This document shows positions 8,916 to 15,755 of a stretch of 56,824 nucleotides of DNA, piece after piece. This DNA comes from Elusimicrobiales bacterium (lineage in GTDB: Bacteria > Elusimicrobiota > Elusimicrobia > Elusimicrobiales > UBA9959). Within the stretch, counting starts at the first letter, position 1. Each line of letters begins with the position of its first letter. The notes below the pieces were generated by a model that was not told the origin of the DNA, did not search any database, and saw nothing but the letters and a program-made list of their open reading frames with translations. The position numbers and the translations under genes were made by a program. The stretch spans positions 1 through 56,824 of the forward strand of contig JAVHLJ010000009.1 in assembly GCA_031082205.1 (NCBI GenBank), given 5' to 3'.

Positions 8916-9641
8916 TTATCCTCTCACTTCGGTCTTGGGCAATATCTTCACCACTTCGGCGTGTATGTCCTGCAGCAGCTGCGGCGGGGTCTCGGGGAAA
9001 GACTCCAGCCGGGGGTCCAGCAGCCCGTCCTTGCGCGGGACGAACTTCTGGACGAAATAGCGGTGGAACTTCGAGCCGGTGTTATCCGCGATGAGCGCGG
9101 CGGTCTCCGCCATCTCCGCCACGGTCAGGAAGGAGATCCCGTCCTCCCTGACGACCGGCGCGACCGTGGTGCGGAACTCGTATTCGGGGAAAGAGGCGGC
9201 CAGCCGCATGCTCTCCTTGATCTTCTCCGCATAGCCGGGAACGCCGGCCGTAGCCGTCCATAGCCGCTCGGGACCCTTCACGTCCATGGCGACATAATCC
9301 ACCAGCTTGCCGGCCAGCAGGCGGGACAGGACCCCGGGCGAGCTGCCATTGGTGTCCAGCTTGACCTGTAGCTTCCTGGAGCGCAATTCCTCTATGAAAG
9401 GGACCAGGTCCGGCTGCAGCGTGGGCTCTCCGCCGCATATCGTGACGCCGTTGACCCAGTCCTTCACGGTCCCGAGATAGTCGAAGAAATCCTTCTCGTT
9501 CACCGGCGGCGTGCTGTCGCCTACCAGCGGCTTGGCGTGGCAGTGGGGGCAGCGGTAATTGCACCCGGGCGTGAAAGCGACGGCGGCTATCCTTCCGGGA
9601 TAGTCTATCAGGTTGAATTCCAGCGCCGCGCCTATCTTCAT
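8916..9641 (-). CDS. nrdG: Anaerobic ribonucleotide reductase activating protein
   Basis: This radical SAM enzyme would generate the glycyl radical on NrdD. The motif CNYRCPHC gives cluster ligands C27, C31 and C34, followed by [12 protein letters not shown] for SAM binding. At 241 residues it is longer than E. coli NrdG (about 154). It belongs to the longer activase branch annotated as anaerobic RNR activating proteins. It lies directly downstream of nrdD with a GC hairpin in the short intercistronic space, and overlaps the dut ribosome-binding site. Confidence 0.92.
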   Translation of the reverse strand: MKIGAALEFNLIDYPGRIAAVAFTPGCNYRCPHCHAKPLVGDSTPPVNEKDFFDYLGTVKDWVNGVTICGGEPTLQPDLVPFIEELRSRKLQVKLDTNGSSPGVLSRLLAGKLVDYVAMDVKGPERLWTATAGVPGYAEKIKESMRLAASFPEYEFRTTVAPVVREDGISFLTVAEMAETAALIADNTGSKFHRYFVQKFVPRKDGLLDPRLESFPETPPQLLQDIHAEVVKILPKTEVRG

Positions 9642-9656
9642 GTCCTTCCAAATATC

Positions 9657-9686
9657 GGCGCCCCGGCGGGTACTGCCCGGGGCGCC
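9657..9686. other. Intercistronic GC hairpin between nrdD and nrdG
   Basis: GGCGCCCCGG (9657-9666) and CCGGGGCGCC (9677-9686) form a perfect 10-bp stem with a 10-nt loop. No T-run follows on either strand, so it is not a standard terminator. It could be a processing or stability element that sets NrdD:NrdG stoichiometry. Confidence 0.6.
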
Positions 9687-9697
9687 CGTTCAACGCC

Positions 9698-12600
9698 TCA
9701 GGCAGTCTTGACCGTGTAGGCTTCCTCTACCATCTTGTGGTACTCGACTTCCTTGCGGCGTACCGGTTTGCCGCGCTTGAACTCCAGCTCGTAGCGCGAG
9801 GTGGTGCCGTTGTTCTTGACCAGCACCGTCGGTATCGGGTCGAGCGGCACGTTCCACTTGGCCGCGGCTATGCGGCTCTCGGTTTTCGTGAGATCGTGGA
9901 ACTCCACCGGTATCTCCATGCCGTTGTCCTTGAGCGCCTTGGCCAGCGAGTTCTTGGCTTCTTCGCAGGTCACGCAGCCGGGCTTGCCGAACACCATGAC
10001 CTTCTTGGAGTCGTCCTTCTCGTGCAGCCACTTAACGCCGGGCGCGAAGCTGGCGTAGCGGGGCGCCACGGCCTCGCGGGCGGCGCTGATGGCCAGCTGC
10101 GAGTCGTTCCAGCCGGGGAGGTTCGAGAAGTAGCCGACTATCTTGGTGCGCTTGGTCATGTCGGCCGAGCCGCACTTGCCGCACTTGTCCTTGAAGCCGA
10201 AGTAGTTGGTGTGGCAGTTATTGCAGTGCGTGAACTCCGGCGAGACCGTGATCTGAGAGGCCCGGGTGTTGCGGTAGGCCTTCTCGATCAGCGTGCCGAT
10301 GGACTCGGCCGGGATCTGCGACTCGCCGCAGTAGACGTGGATGATGGAGCCGGACTCTATCATCTCGTGGAACTTGGACTGCAGCTCGATGCGGTCCACG
10401 ATGGAGACGTCGGCACCGGGGTTGAGGTGTATGGAGTTGGTGTAGTAGGGGGCCTTCTTCAGGTCGCCCTTGACCACCTTCTTCGCCTCGGGGAAGCGCG
10501 CCATGTCGCCCTTGGCCAGCTTCTGGGTCGCGCTCTCGGCCGGGGTCTCCTCCAGCGTGATCTTGAGGCCGTGCTTCGCGCGCAGCTCGCCGATCTTGTT
10601 GTACATGAAATCGATGACCTGCAGGCCGGTCTCGTAGGCGTCCTTGCTCTCGTGGAGCTCCTTGCCGGTCAGGTACTGCACCACCTCGTTGAGGCCGATG
10701 AGGCCCATGATATAGGTGGCCTTCTTCAGGTCGACGTAAGGGGTGCCGTCGTCCGAGGGCAGGCCCAGCGAGCGCAGCGGGCTGCCGTCGGTGTCGAGCA
10801 GCATCTGCGTGTAGACCCGCTTCTCCAGGTGGGCGCGCATGGCGATGTCCATCGCCTTGCCGATCTGGTCCAGCGTGCCCTGCAGGGTCTTGCCCTTGAA
10901 GGCGGCCTGCGGCAGGTTGATGGTCACGTTCTGAAAGCCCGTGAAGCGGATGCGCTCGGGGCGCTTGAGCAGGTCGGCGTCGGTGACCTTCTCCTTGAGG
11001 CGGCAGCACTGCGCCAGGGTGGCGCCGGCGCCGTCGCGGTCGAACATGAAGTAGGTCGAACCGTTCTTGGTCGCCAGGCGGCAGCCGTAGTCGTAGACCT
11101 CGCGCTCGCCGGGGTCGGTCAGCGCCTCGTTGTTGACGTGCAGGTCGCACTTGGGGAAGGCGAACTGTATGCCGTACTTGTCGCCGTCCTCCCAGACCTT
11201 CATCAGCTCTATGGCGAACTCCTGCGAGGTCTTGACCATGCGGGGATCGCCGTAGGTTATGAACTTGCGGCCGTCGGCGGGGTGCACCACGTCGCCGTTG
11301 CGGCTGTCGCCCTCGGCGCCCTTGAACCTGGGCGCGTCGTCCACCAGCTCTACGCGGCCGTTGGCGTCCTCGAGCATGTACTTGCCGCCGGGGCCCAGCG
11401 CCGGGACGTTGTGCATGTACTGCGGCACGCCGGTGTGGATGTTGAAGTCGATGAACAGCGTCTGGCCGCCGCGGCTGAACGCGTTCTGGCTGGCGGAGAA
11501 GATGAGGTTCTGCGCGATCTGGCGCATCTCGCCGCGGGAGAGCTTGCGCAGCTCGCGGGTCTCGCCGGTCTTCTTGAAGTAGGGCACGGCGGTGCCGTCG
11601 GTATAAGTGACGGTGCCGGCCTCGATCATCGCCTCGAGCTCGGCCCGCTTTATCTTCACGGGCTTGCCTTCGAGCTCGCCCTCTATGAGCACCTCGGGGG
11701 TGTTGAGCATGGGCGCGTAGAGTATATTAAGGAAGCCGAAGCCCAGGGCCCCGGCGTAGCGGCTCTGCATCGAGGCCAGGAAGGTCTGGATATGGCCGTT
11801 GAGCACCATGGCGCTCTTGGCCGGGTGGCTCTTGTTCTGGAGGTTGGAGACTATCTTGTCCAGGCCGTACTTCTTTATGTACTCGACGGAGTGGCTGGAG
11901 CAGTACACGCGCTGGGGGTAGCCCAGGTCGTGTATGTGCACCGTGCCGTTATTGTGCGCCTCGGCGACCTCCTCGGAGAAGACCTTGCGCAGGTTGTACT
12001 GCTTGAGGACGTATTCGGCGACGCCGAGGTTGACCGCCTCGGGGTTGTTGGAGGTGATGTTGCTGTTCTCCTTGCTGTTGCCCACCACCAGCGACTCCAG
12101 GGTGGAGATGGGCATCGCCAGCGCGCTGTTCTTGAGCGGTATGCCCATCATCGAGAGATGGGACTCGGAGATGCGGCGCAGGAACTGGGTGTCGAAGGAC
12201 TTGGTGCCGTACTTCTCGCTGAGCTCGTAGGCGTTGTTCTCGGTCTCCTTGGCTATCATCGCGGCCAGGTCCGGGGTCAGCGCGTATTCCTTCTCGAGCG
12301 CCTGGGCGAGCTTGGCCCGGTCGAAAGGCTCGATGGTCTCGTTGGTGATGCTCTGCACCAGGAGCATCTGGTCGGTGATGTCGGCCTTGGCGCTCTTCTT
12401 CTTGACGGTCAGGCCGCTGCGGCGCACGCGGCCGCGGTCCAGGGCGTAGGACTCGAACTTGTCGGCGGTGCGGTCGAAGCCCTTCTCGCGCAGGACGGTC
12501 ACGCACATGGCGTTGCTGTCGTCGACGGTGGGGATGCGGTTCTTGAGGGTGAAATCGTTGTTGAGGCGGCGGGCCACCTCGTTGGCCACGTCGACGGCCT

Positions 12601-12724
12601 TCTCCTCGTCGCGGCCGCCCAGCGTGTAGGCGGCCTTGTAAATGGCGGCCTTGATCTTCTCCAGGTTGAAAGGAGCCACCTTGCCGTCGCGCTTCTTTAT
12701 GACTTTGGGAAAAAATTCGTTCAT
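9698..12724 (-). CDS. nrdD: Anaerobic (class III) ribonucleotide reductase with fused C-terminal redoxin
   Basis: Reduces ribonucleoside triphosphates to dNTPs under anoxia. The 1008-residue chain begins with an ATP-cone (about residues 5-95) for allosteric control. The glycyl-radical-enzyme barrel follows. The C-terminal region of the core has the zinc-binding set HCNNCHTNYFGFKDKCGKC and the glycyl radical segment KIVGYFSNLPGWN. Beyond this the protein continues for about 100 residues as a glutaredoxin-like domain: VMVFGKPGCVTC with C917 and C920, then the cis-Pro region DPIPTVLVKN. The fused redoxin suggests reduction by a thiol redoxin rather than formate. It is preceded by nrdR (13-nt gap) and followed by nrdG and dut, under the tandem NrdR boxes upstream of nrdR. 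Confidence 0.93.
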   Translation of the reverse strand: MNEFFPKVIKKRDGKVAPFNLEKIKAAIYKAAYTLGGRDEEKAVDVANEVARRLNNDFTLKNRIPTVDDSNAMCVTVLREKGFDRTADKFESYALDRGRVRRSGLTVKKKSAKADITDQMLLVQSITNETIEPFDRAKLAQALEKEYALTPDLAAMIAKETENNAYELSEKYGTKSFDTQFLRRISESHLSMMGIPLKNSALAMPISTLESLVVGNSKENSNITSNNPEAVNLGVAEYVLKQYNLRKVFSEEVAEAHNNGTVHIHDLGYPQRVYCSSHSVEYIKKYGLDKIVSNLQNKSHPAKSAMVLNGHIQTFLASMQSRYAGALGFGFLNILYAPMLNTPEVLIEGELEGKPVKIKRAELEAMIEAGTVTYTDGTAVPYFKKTGETRELRKLSRGEMRQIAQNLIFSASQNAFSRGGQTLFIDFNIHTGVPQYMHNVPALGPGGKYMLEDANGRVELVDDAPRFKGAEGDSRNGDVVHPADGRKFITYGDPRMVKTSQEFAIELMKVWEDGDKYGIQFAFPKCDLHVNNEALTDPGEREVYDYGCRLATKNGSTYFMFDRDGAGATLAQCCRLKEKVTDADLLKRPERIRFTGFQNVTINLPQAAFKGKTLQGTLDQIGKAMDIAMRAHLEKRVYTQMLLDTDGSPLRSLGLPSDDGTPYVDLKKATYIMGLIGLNEVVQYLTGKELHESKDAYETGLQVIDFMYNKIGELRAKHGLKITLEETPAESATQKLAKGDMARFPEAKKVVKGDLKKAPYYTNSIHLNPGADVSIVDRIELQSKFHEMIESGSIIHVYCGESQIPAESIGTLIEKAYRNTRASQITVSPEFTHCNNCHTNYFGFKDKCGKCGSADMTKRTKIVGYFSNLPGWNDSQLAISAAREAVAPRYASFAPGVKWLHEKDDSKKVMVFGKPGCVTCEEAKNSLAKALKDNGMEIPVEFHDLTKTESRIAAAKWNVPLDPIPTVLVKNNGTTSRYELEFKRGKPVRRKEVEYHKMVEEAYTVKTA

Positions 12725-12737
12725 CTCGTTTACCCCT

Positions 12738-13187
12738 CTATTTTTTTATGGACTTTATCTCTTTCTCGAAATCCTTCACGTCCTCGAAGTCCTTGTAAAT
12801 GGACGCGAACCGGATATATGCGACCTTGTCGAGCCGCTTGAGCGCGCGGGCGACGAGCTCCCCGATGGTGCCGCTGGGGATCTCGCTCTTGTCCTCGCTC
12901 CTCAGGCTGGCCTCGATGTTCCTGCCTGCCTCCTCCATCTTCTCCACGCTTACGTCCCGCTTCTGGCAGGACTTGACGATGCCGCTCATGAGCTTCTCGC
13001 GCGAGAAAGGCTCCCTCCGGCCGTCCTTCTTTATGACGACCAGCGGGTGCTGTTCCATCCTCTCGTAGGTGGTGAAGCGCTTCTCGCACTTTTCGCATTC
13101 CCTGCGGCGCCTGATCTCCAGGCCGTCCGAGGAATCGCGGCTGTCGGTGACCTTGGTGTCCTCCGCGCCGCAGAACGGGCATTTCAT
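12738..13187 (-). CDS. nrdR: Transcriptional repressor NrdR
   Basis: ATP/dATP-sensing zinc-finger repressor of ribonucleotide reductase genes. The 149-residue protein has an N-terminal zinc ribbon (C3, C6, C31, C34 with the basic RRRRE stretch) and an ATP-cone starting at VVIKKDGRREPFSREKL. AGGAG precedes the ATG by 8 nt. It is the first gene of the nrdR-nrdD-nrdG-dut operon. The operon promoter overlaps a candidate NrdR box, and a second box lies exactly 31 bp further downstream, so autoregulation is expected. Confidence 0.97.
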   Translation of the reverse strand: MKCPFCGAEDTKVTDSRDSSDGLEIRRRRECEKCEKRFTTYERMEQHPLVVIKKDGRREPFSREKLMSGIVKSCQKRDVSVEKMEEAGRNIEASLRSEDKSEIPSGTIGELVARALKRLDKVAYIRFASIYKDFEDVKDFEKEIKSIKK

Positions 13188-13265
13188 CCGTCAGTTCTCC
13201 TGTTTTTGGGGCCGACGAGGGCCCTTCGAGGGAGCCTTGCCTATACTATCCTCGGCTCCCGCGGA

Positions 13266-13281
13266 CTACCATACGTTGTGG
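13266..13281 (-). promoter_or_regulatory. Candidate NrdR box, distal
   Basis: The plus strand reads CTACCATACGTTGTGG, sharing about 10 of 16 positions with the NrdR consensus ACACWATATATWGTGT. It starts exactly 31 bp from the other candidate box, placing both sites on the same helix face, as expected for cooperative NrdR binding. It lies in the nrdR leader. Confidence 0.55.
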
Positions 13282-13296
13282 CTTTCACTTCCCCCA

Positions 13297-13312
13297 CCAC
13301 TATTAGTAGTAG
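13297..13312 (-). promoter_or_regulatory. Candidate NrdR box, start-site proximal
   Basis: CCACTATTAGTAGTAG matches about 11 of 16 positions of the NrdR consensus. It sits immediately downstream of the -10 element of the nrdR promoter, over the expected transcription start, which suits repression. Confidence 0.6.
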
Positions 13313-13319
13313 CGCGGAT

Positions 13320-13348
13320 ATTTTAACACCAAACCGCGTAACTGTCAA
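13320..13348 (-). promoter_or_regulatory. Promoter of the nrdR-nrdD-nrdG-dut operon
   Basis: On the minus strand there is a perfect TTGACA (13348-13343), a 17-bp spacer and TAAAAT (13325-13320). The predicted start is near 13313, giving a leader of about 125 nt to the nrdR ATG. Confidence 0.75.
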
Positions 13349-13370
13349 ATTTTCATAGGGAAACGGCTTC

Positions 13371-13398
13371 TTGACAGCCCCCCGCGATTTTGTAAGAT
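13371..13398 (+). promoter_or_regulatory. Promoter of pruA
   Basis: TTGACA (13371-13376), a 16-bp spacer and TAAGAT (13393-13398), about 20 nt before the pruA ATG. Its -35 and the nrdR -35 form an inverted repeat (CTGTCAA/TTGACAG) because the promoters are back to back. Confidence 0.7.
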
Positions 13399-13418
13399 AG
13401 TTTAAAAGAGGTACTGAA

Positions 13419-15044
13419 ATGACCCTGAGATCCCACGCCGAAAGACCCTCGAACGAGCCGAATTCATCATACGCGCCGGGCGGCCCGGAGCGGGCCGCGC
13501 TGAAAGCGAAACTGGCGGAAATGAAGGCCTCTCCGGCCGAGGTCCCGCTTTTCATCGGCGGCAGGGAGGTACGCACCGGCCGCACCGCCGCCATAAGGGC
13601 GCCGCACGACCACAAGCTGGAACTCGGCCGCTATCACCGCGCCTCGGCCGCCGAGGTGGACGCGGCCATAGAGGCCGCCGTCGCCGCCCGTCGGACCTGG
13701 GGGACGATGCCCTGGCGGGAGCGGGCGGACATCTTCCTGCGCGCCGCGGACCTGCTGGCCGGCCCCTGGCGGCCGGCTATCGCCGCCGCGACGATGCTCT
13801 GCACCTCCAAATCCCTGCAGCAGGCCGAAGCCGACACCGCCGAGCTCGTCGATCTTTTCCGTTTCAACGCCTGGTACGCCGCCCGTCTCTGGGAGGAACA
13901 GCCCTCGCAGGCTCCCGGCGAGCGCAACCGGCTGGAATACCGGCCGCTCGAGAACTTCGTCTACGCCGTTACGCCTTTCAATTTCACCTCCATCTCGGGC
14001 AACCTGCCCGGGGCGCCGGCGCTGATGGGCAATCCCGTAATCTGGAAGCCGGCCTCCAACGCCATGCTGCCGGCCCATTACCTCATGTCCCTGTGGAGGG
14101 AGGCGGGGCTGCCCGACGGCGTCATCAACATGGTGCCGGGCCCGGCCGGCGAGATAGGCAACCGCGCCATCGAGAGCGAGCATTTCGCGGGGCTCAACTT
14201 CACGGGCTCCACGCCGGTCTTCAACGGCATGTGGTCGGCGATAGTGCGCAATCTCTTCGCCTACAAGTGCTACCCGCGCATCGCCGGCGAGACCGGCGGC
14301 AAGTGCTTCATCTTCGCCCACTCCTCCTGCGACCCGGCGGCCCTCAGGACGGCCATGATACGCGGCGCTTTCGAGCATCAGGGGCAGAAATGCGCCTCGG
14401 CCTCGCGCGCCTATGTGCCGAGGTCGCTCTGGGAGTCGATAAAGAAGGACCTGGCGGCGGAAATAGACGGGATAAAGATGGGGCCGCCGGAGGATTTCTC
14501 CTGCTTCGCCAACGCCGTCATCGACAAGATGGCCTACGACAATATAAAGGGATATATAGACCAGGTGAAAAAGTCTTCCTCCGCGAAGATACTGGCCGGC
14601 GGGCAGTGCGACGAGCGGCAGGGCTATTTCATCCGGCCCACGCTGGTGGAGACTTCCGACCCGCTGTTCAAGACGATGCAGGAGGAGATCTTCGGGCCGG
14701 TGCTGACGGTATACCCCTACGAGGAGAAGGACTTCGCCAGGACGCTGGAGATCTGCGACTCCACCTCGCCCTACGCGCTGACGGGCTCGCTGTTCGCGCG
14801 CGACGAGGCGGTCATAGCGGAGGCGTCGAAGGCGCTGGAGAACGCGGCCGGCAATTTCTATATAAACGACAAGCCCACCGGCGCCGTGATGGACCGTCAG
14901 CCCTTCGGCGGCGGCAGGGCGTCGGGCACCAACGACAAGGTGGGCTGGTACCACGGCCTGCTGCGCTGGACCTCGGTACGCACCGTCAAGGAGAACCTCG
15001 CCCCCCCGTCCGACTACCGCTACCCCTGCATGTCGGAAGAATAG
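13419..15044 (+). CDS. pruA: L-glutamate gamma-semialdehyde (1-pyrroline-5-carboxylate) dehydrogenase
   Basis: Oxidises glutamate semialdehyde to glutamate with NAD+, the second step of proline (and arginine) breakdown. The 541-residue length fits the monofunctional P5C dehydrogenase group. Motifs include TPFNFTSISGNLPGAPALMGN, NFTGST, the catalytic Glu E291 in GETGGKC and the catalytic Cys C325 in GQKCASAS. QEEIFGPVLTVYPY and QPFGGGRASGTNDK follow. No proline dehydrogenase gene is seen nearby. It has its own promoter and a close ribosome-binding site (AGAGG). Confidence 0.93.
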   Translation: MTLRSHAERPSNEPNSSYAPGGPERAALKAKLAEMKASPAEVPLFIGGREVRTGRTAAIRAPHDHKLELGRYHRASAAEVDAAIEAAVAARRTWGTMPWRERADIFLRAADLLAGPWRPAIAAATMLCTSKSLQQAEADTAELVDLFRFNAWYAARLWEEQPSQAPGERNRLEYRPLENFVYAVTPFNFTSISGNLPGAPALMGNPVIWKPASNAMLPAHYLMSLWREAGLPDGVINMVPGPAGEIGNRAIESEHFAGLNFTGSTPVFNGMWSAIVRNLFAYKCYPRIAGETGGKCFIFAHSSCDPAALRTAMIRGAFEHQGQKCASASRAYVPRSLWESIKKDLAAEIDGIKMGPPEDFSCFANAVIDKMAYDNIKGYIDQVKKSSSAKILAGGQCDERQGYFIRPTLVETSDPLFKTMQEEIFGPVLTVYPYEEKDFARTLEICDSTSPYALTGSLFARDEAVIAEASKALENAAGNFYINDKPTGAVMDRQPFGGGRASGTNDKVGWYHGLLRWTSVRTVKENLAPPSDYRYPCMSEE

Positions 15045-15072
15045 ATAAGGAAGAACTCTTCCGGGTGCTGCC

Positions 15073-15235
15073 GGGGCATCACTACGCAAAGATGCGCTCG
15101 TACACCGTACTCGCGCTCCGACCTCGCCGCTCGCGCTCGTATGCGCCTACGCTCCGCGAGGAGCAAAGCACCGTAAGCTGCGGCGCATACTCCGTAAGCT
15201 CGCGGCTTCGGACGGCTTTGCTTAAGTGATGCCCC
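15073..15235. other. Structured noncoding element A (nested inverted repeats)
   Basis: GGGGCATCACT (15073-15083) pairs perfectly with AGTGATGCCCC (15225-15235), and GCAAAG (15086-15091) with CTTTGC (15216-15221). Inside these, GTATGCGCC (15139-15147) pairs with GGCGCATAC (15182-15190). A hairpin GCTCC-GCGA-GGAGC (15151-15164) has a GNRA-type loop. TCCG-T-AAGC (15191-15199) pairs with GCTTCGGA (15205-15212). The arrangement looks like a folded RNA or a structured mobile DNA end. No protein on either strand is credible here. The family is not recognised. Confidence 0.55.
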
Positions 15236-15278
15236 GACATCCCCCGATTGTCTCCCCATAAGGCAATCGACAGGTCGG
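15234..15278. other. Linker hairpin between elements A and B
   Basis: CCGAC (15234-15238) pairs with GTCGG (15274-15278), and inside it CGATTG (15245-15250) pairs with CAATCG (15264-15269). It joins the two larger structured elements, so the three may be parts of one molecule. Confidence 0.45.
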
Positions 15279-15286
15279 CTTCCCAC

Positions 15287-15468
15287 GGGGACACGCGGCG
15301 AGTCACATGAGGAGCTTTTTCCCCGAGCGGAATGAAGGCACCGGCACTGCCGGACGACCAAGAATGTCTGAGGCCCGAGGCGCTATGCGCCCGGGCCGAG
15401 TTTTTGGTCGGCTGAATGAAGCGCTGGTGCATCCCGGAAAAAGCGAACCGTGACGAGCGTGTGTCCCC
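15287..15468. ncRNA. Candidate 180-nt hairpin RNA (structured element B)
   Basis: One long, interrupted hairpin. GGGGACAC (15287-15294) pairs with GTGTCCCC (15461-15468), GTCAC (15302) with GTGAC (15450), and GCTTTTTCC (15314-15322) with GGAAAAAGC (15436-15444). GCACCGGC (15338) pairs with GCTGGTGC (15423), and GACCAA (15356) with TTGGTC (15404). GGCCCG and GGCGC then close on a TAT apical loop. GAATGAAG occurs on both sides of the central internal loop. Length and single-hairpin topology recall 6S RNA, but this is only a hypothesis. Strand is unknown; a strong terminator lies about 40 nt downstream on the plus strand, and a TATATAAG block lies upstream on the minus strand. Confidence 0.4.
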
Positions 15469-15506
15469 GGGGGGAGCCAAGGGCCTCCGCTATCCTTATA
15501 TAAAGC

Positions 15507-15539
15507 AAAGACCCCGGAAGGAGGGCTTCCGGGGTCTTT
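15507..15539. terminator. Strong bidirectional terminator
   Basis: AAAGACCCCGGAAG (15507-15520) and CTTCCGGGGTCTTT (15526-15539) form a perfect 14-bp stem with a 5-nt loop. The A/T ends act as U-runs in both directions. It could end pruA or element B transcripts on the plus strand and the kinase operon on the minus strand. Confidence 0.85.
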
Positions 15540-15540
15540 C

Positions 15541-15755
15541 GCTGGGGGCTAAAGTTAGTCGACGCCGCGCTTGCTAAGCATCGTCTTGGGGACTATGCTT
15601 TGGGGGTTTGGGGGTTAGGGGGGCGCAAACGCGGCGCCGAGATCTGTGTTGCCTGACTAGGCAGTTCAAGTTTTAAAGAGCTGGGTGCCTGACTAAGCTG
15701 TAAATCCTACATGGATAGTATATAACCGTCCGCTCAAATAAAACTCAAATATGCC
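15541..15755. other. Noncoding stretch with G-tracts and a repeated decamer
   Basis: No credible gene. It contains four G-tracts (15588-15591, 15602-15606, 15610-15614, 15618-15623) that fit an intramolecular quadruplex on the plus strand. The decamer TGCCTGACTA occurs twice about 37 bp apart, the first copy within the palindrome TGCCTGACTAGGCA. The right end is AT-rich, next to the 3' end of the PAS/H-box gene. Confidence 0.5.

Noticed and set aside
9737-12841. Plus-strand open frame of 1034 codons
   Set aside because: Exactly antisense to nrdD, whose motifs are unambiguous; the translation is rich in Val/Gly/Leu/Ala/His and shows no domain.
15082-15480. Minus-strand 132-codon frame in the noncoding stretch
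   Set aside because: It runs through the palindromic elements, so its sequence follows the inverted repeats. No ribosome-binding site or known domain, and composition is unlike neighbouring genes.
15045-15510. Possible tRNA, tmRNA, RNase P RNA or group II intron
   Set aside because: No cloverleaf, no CCA end, no tmRNA-like tail, no conserved RNase P core and no domain V hairpin were seen. Only generic structure remains.
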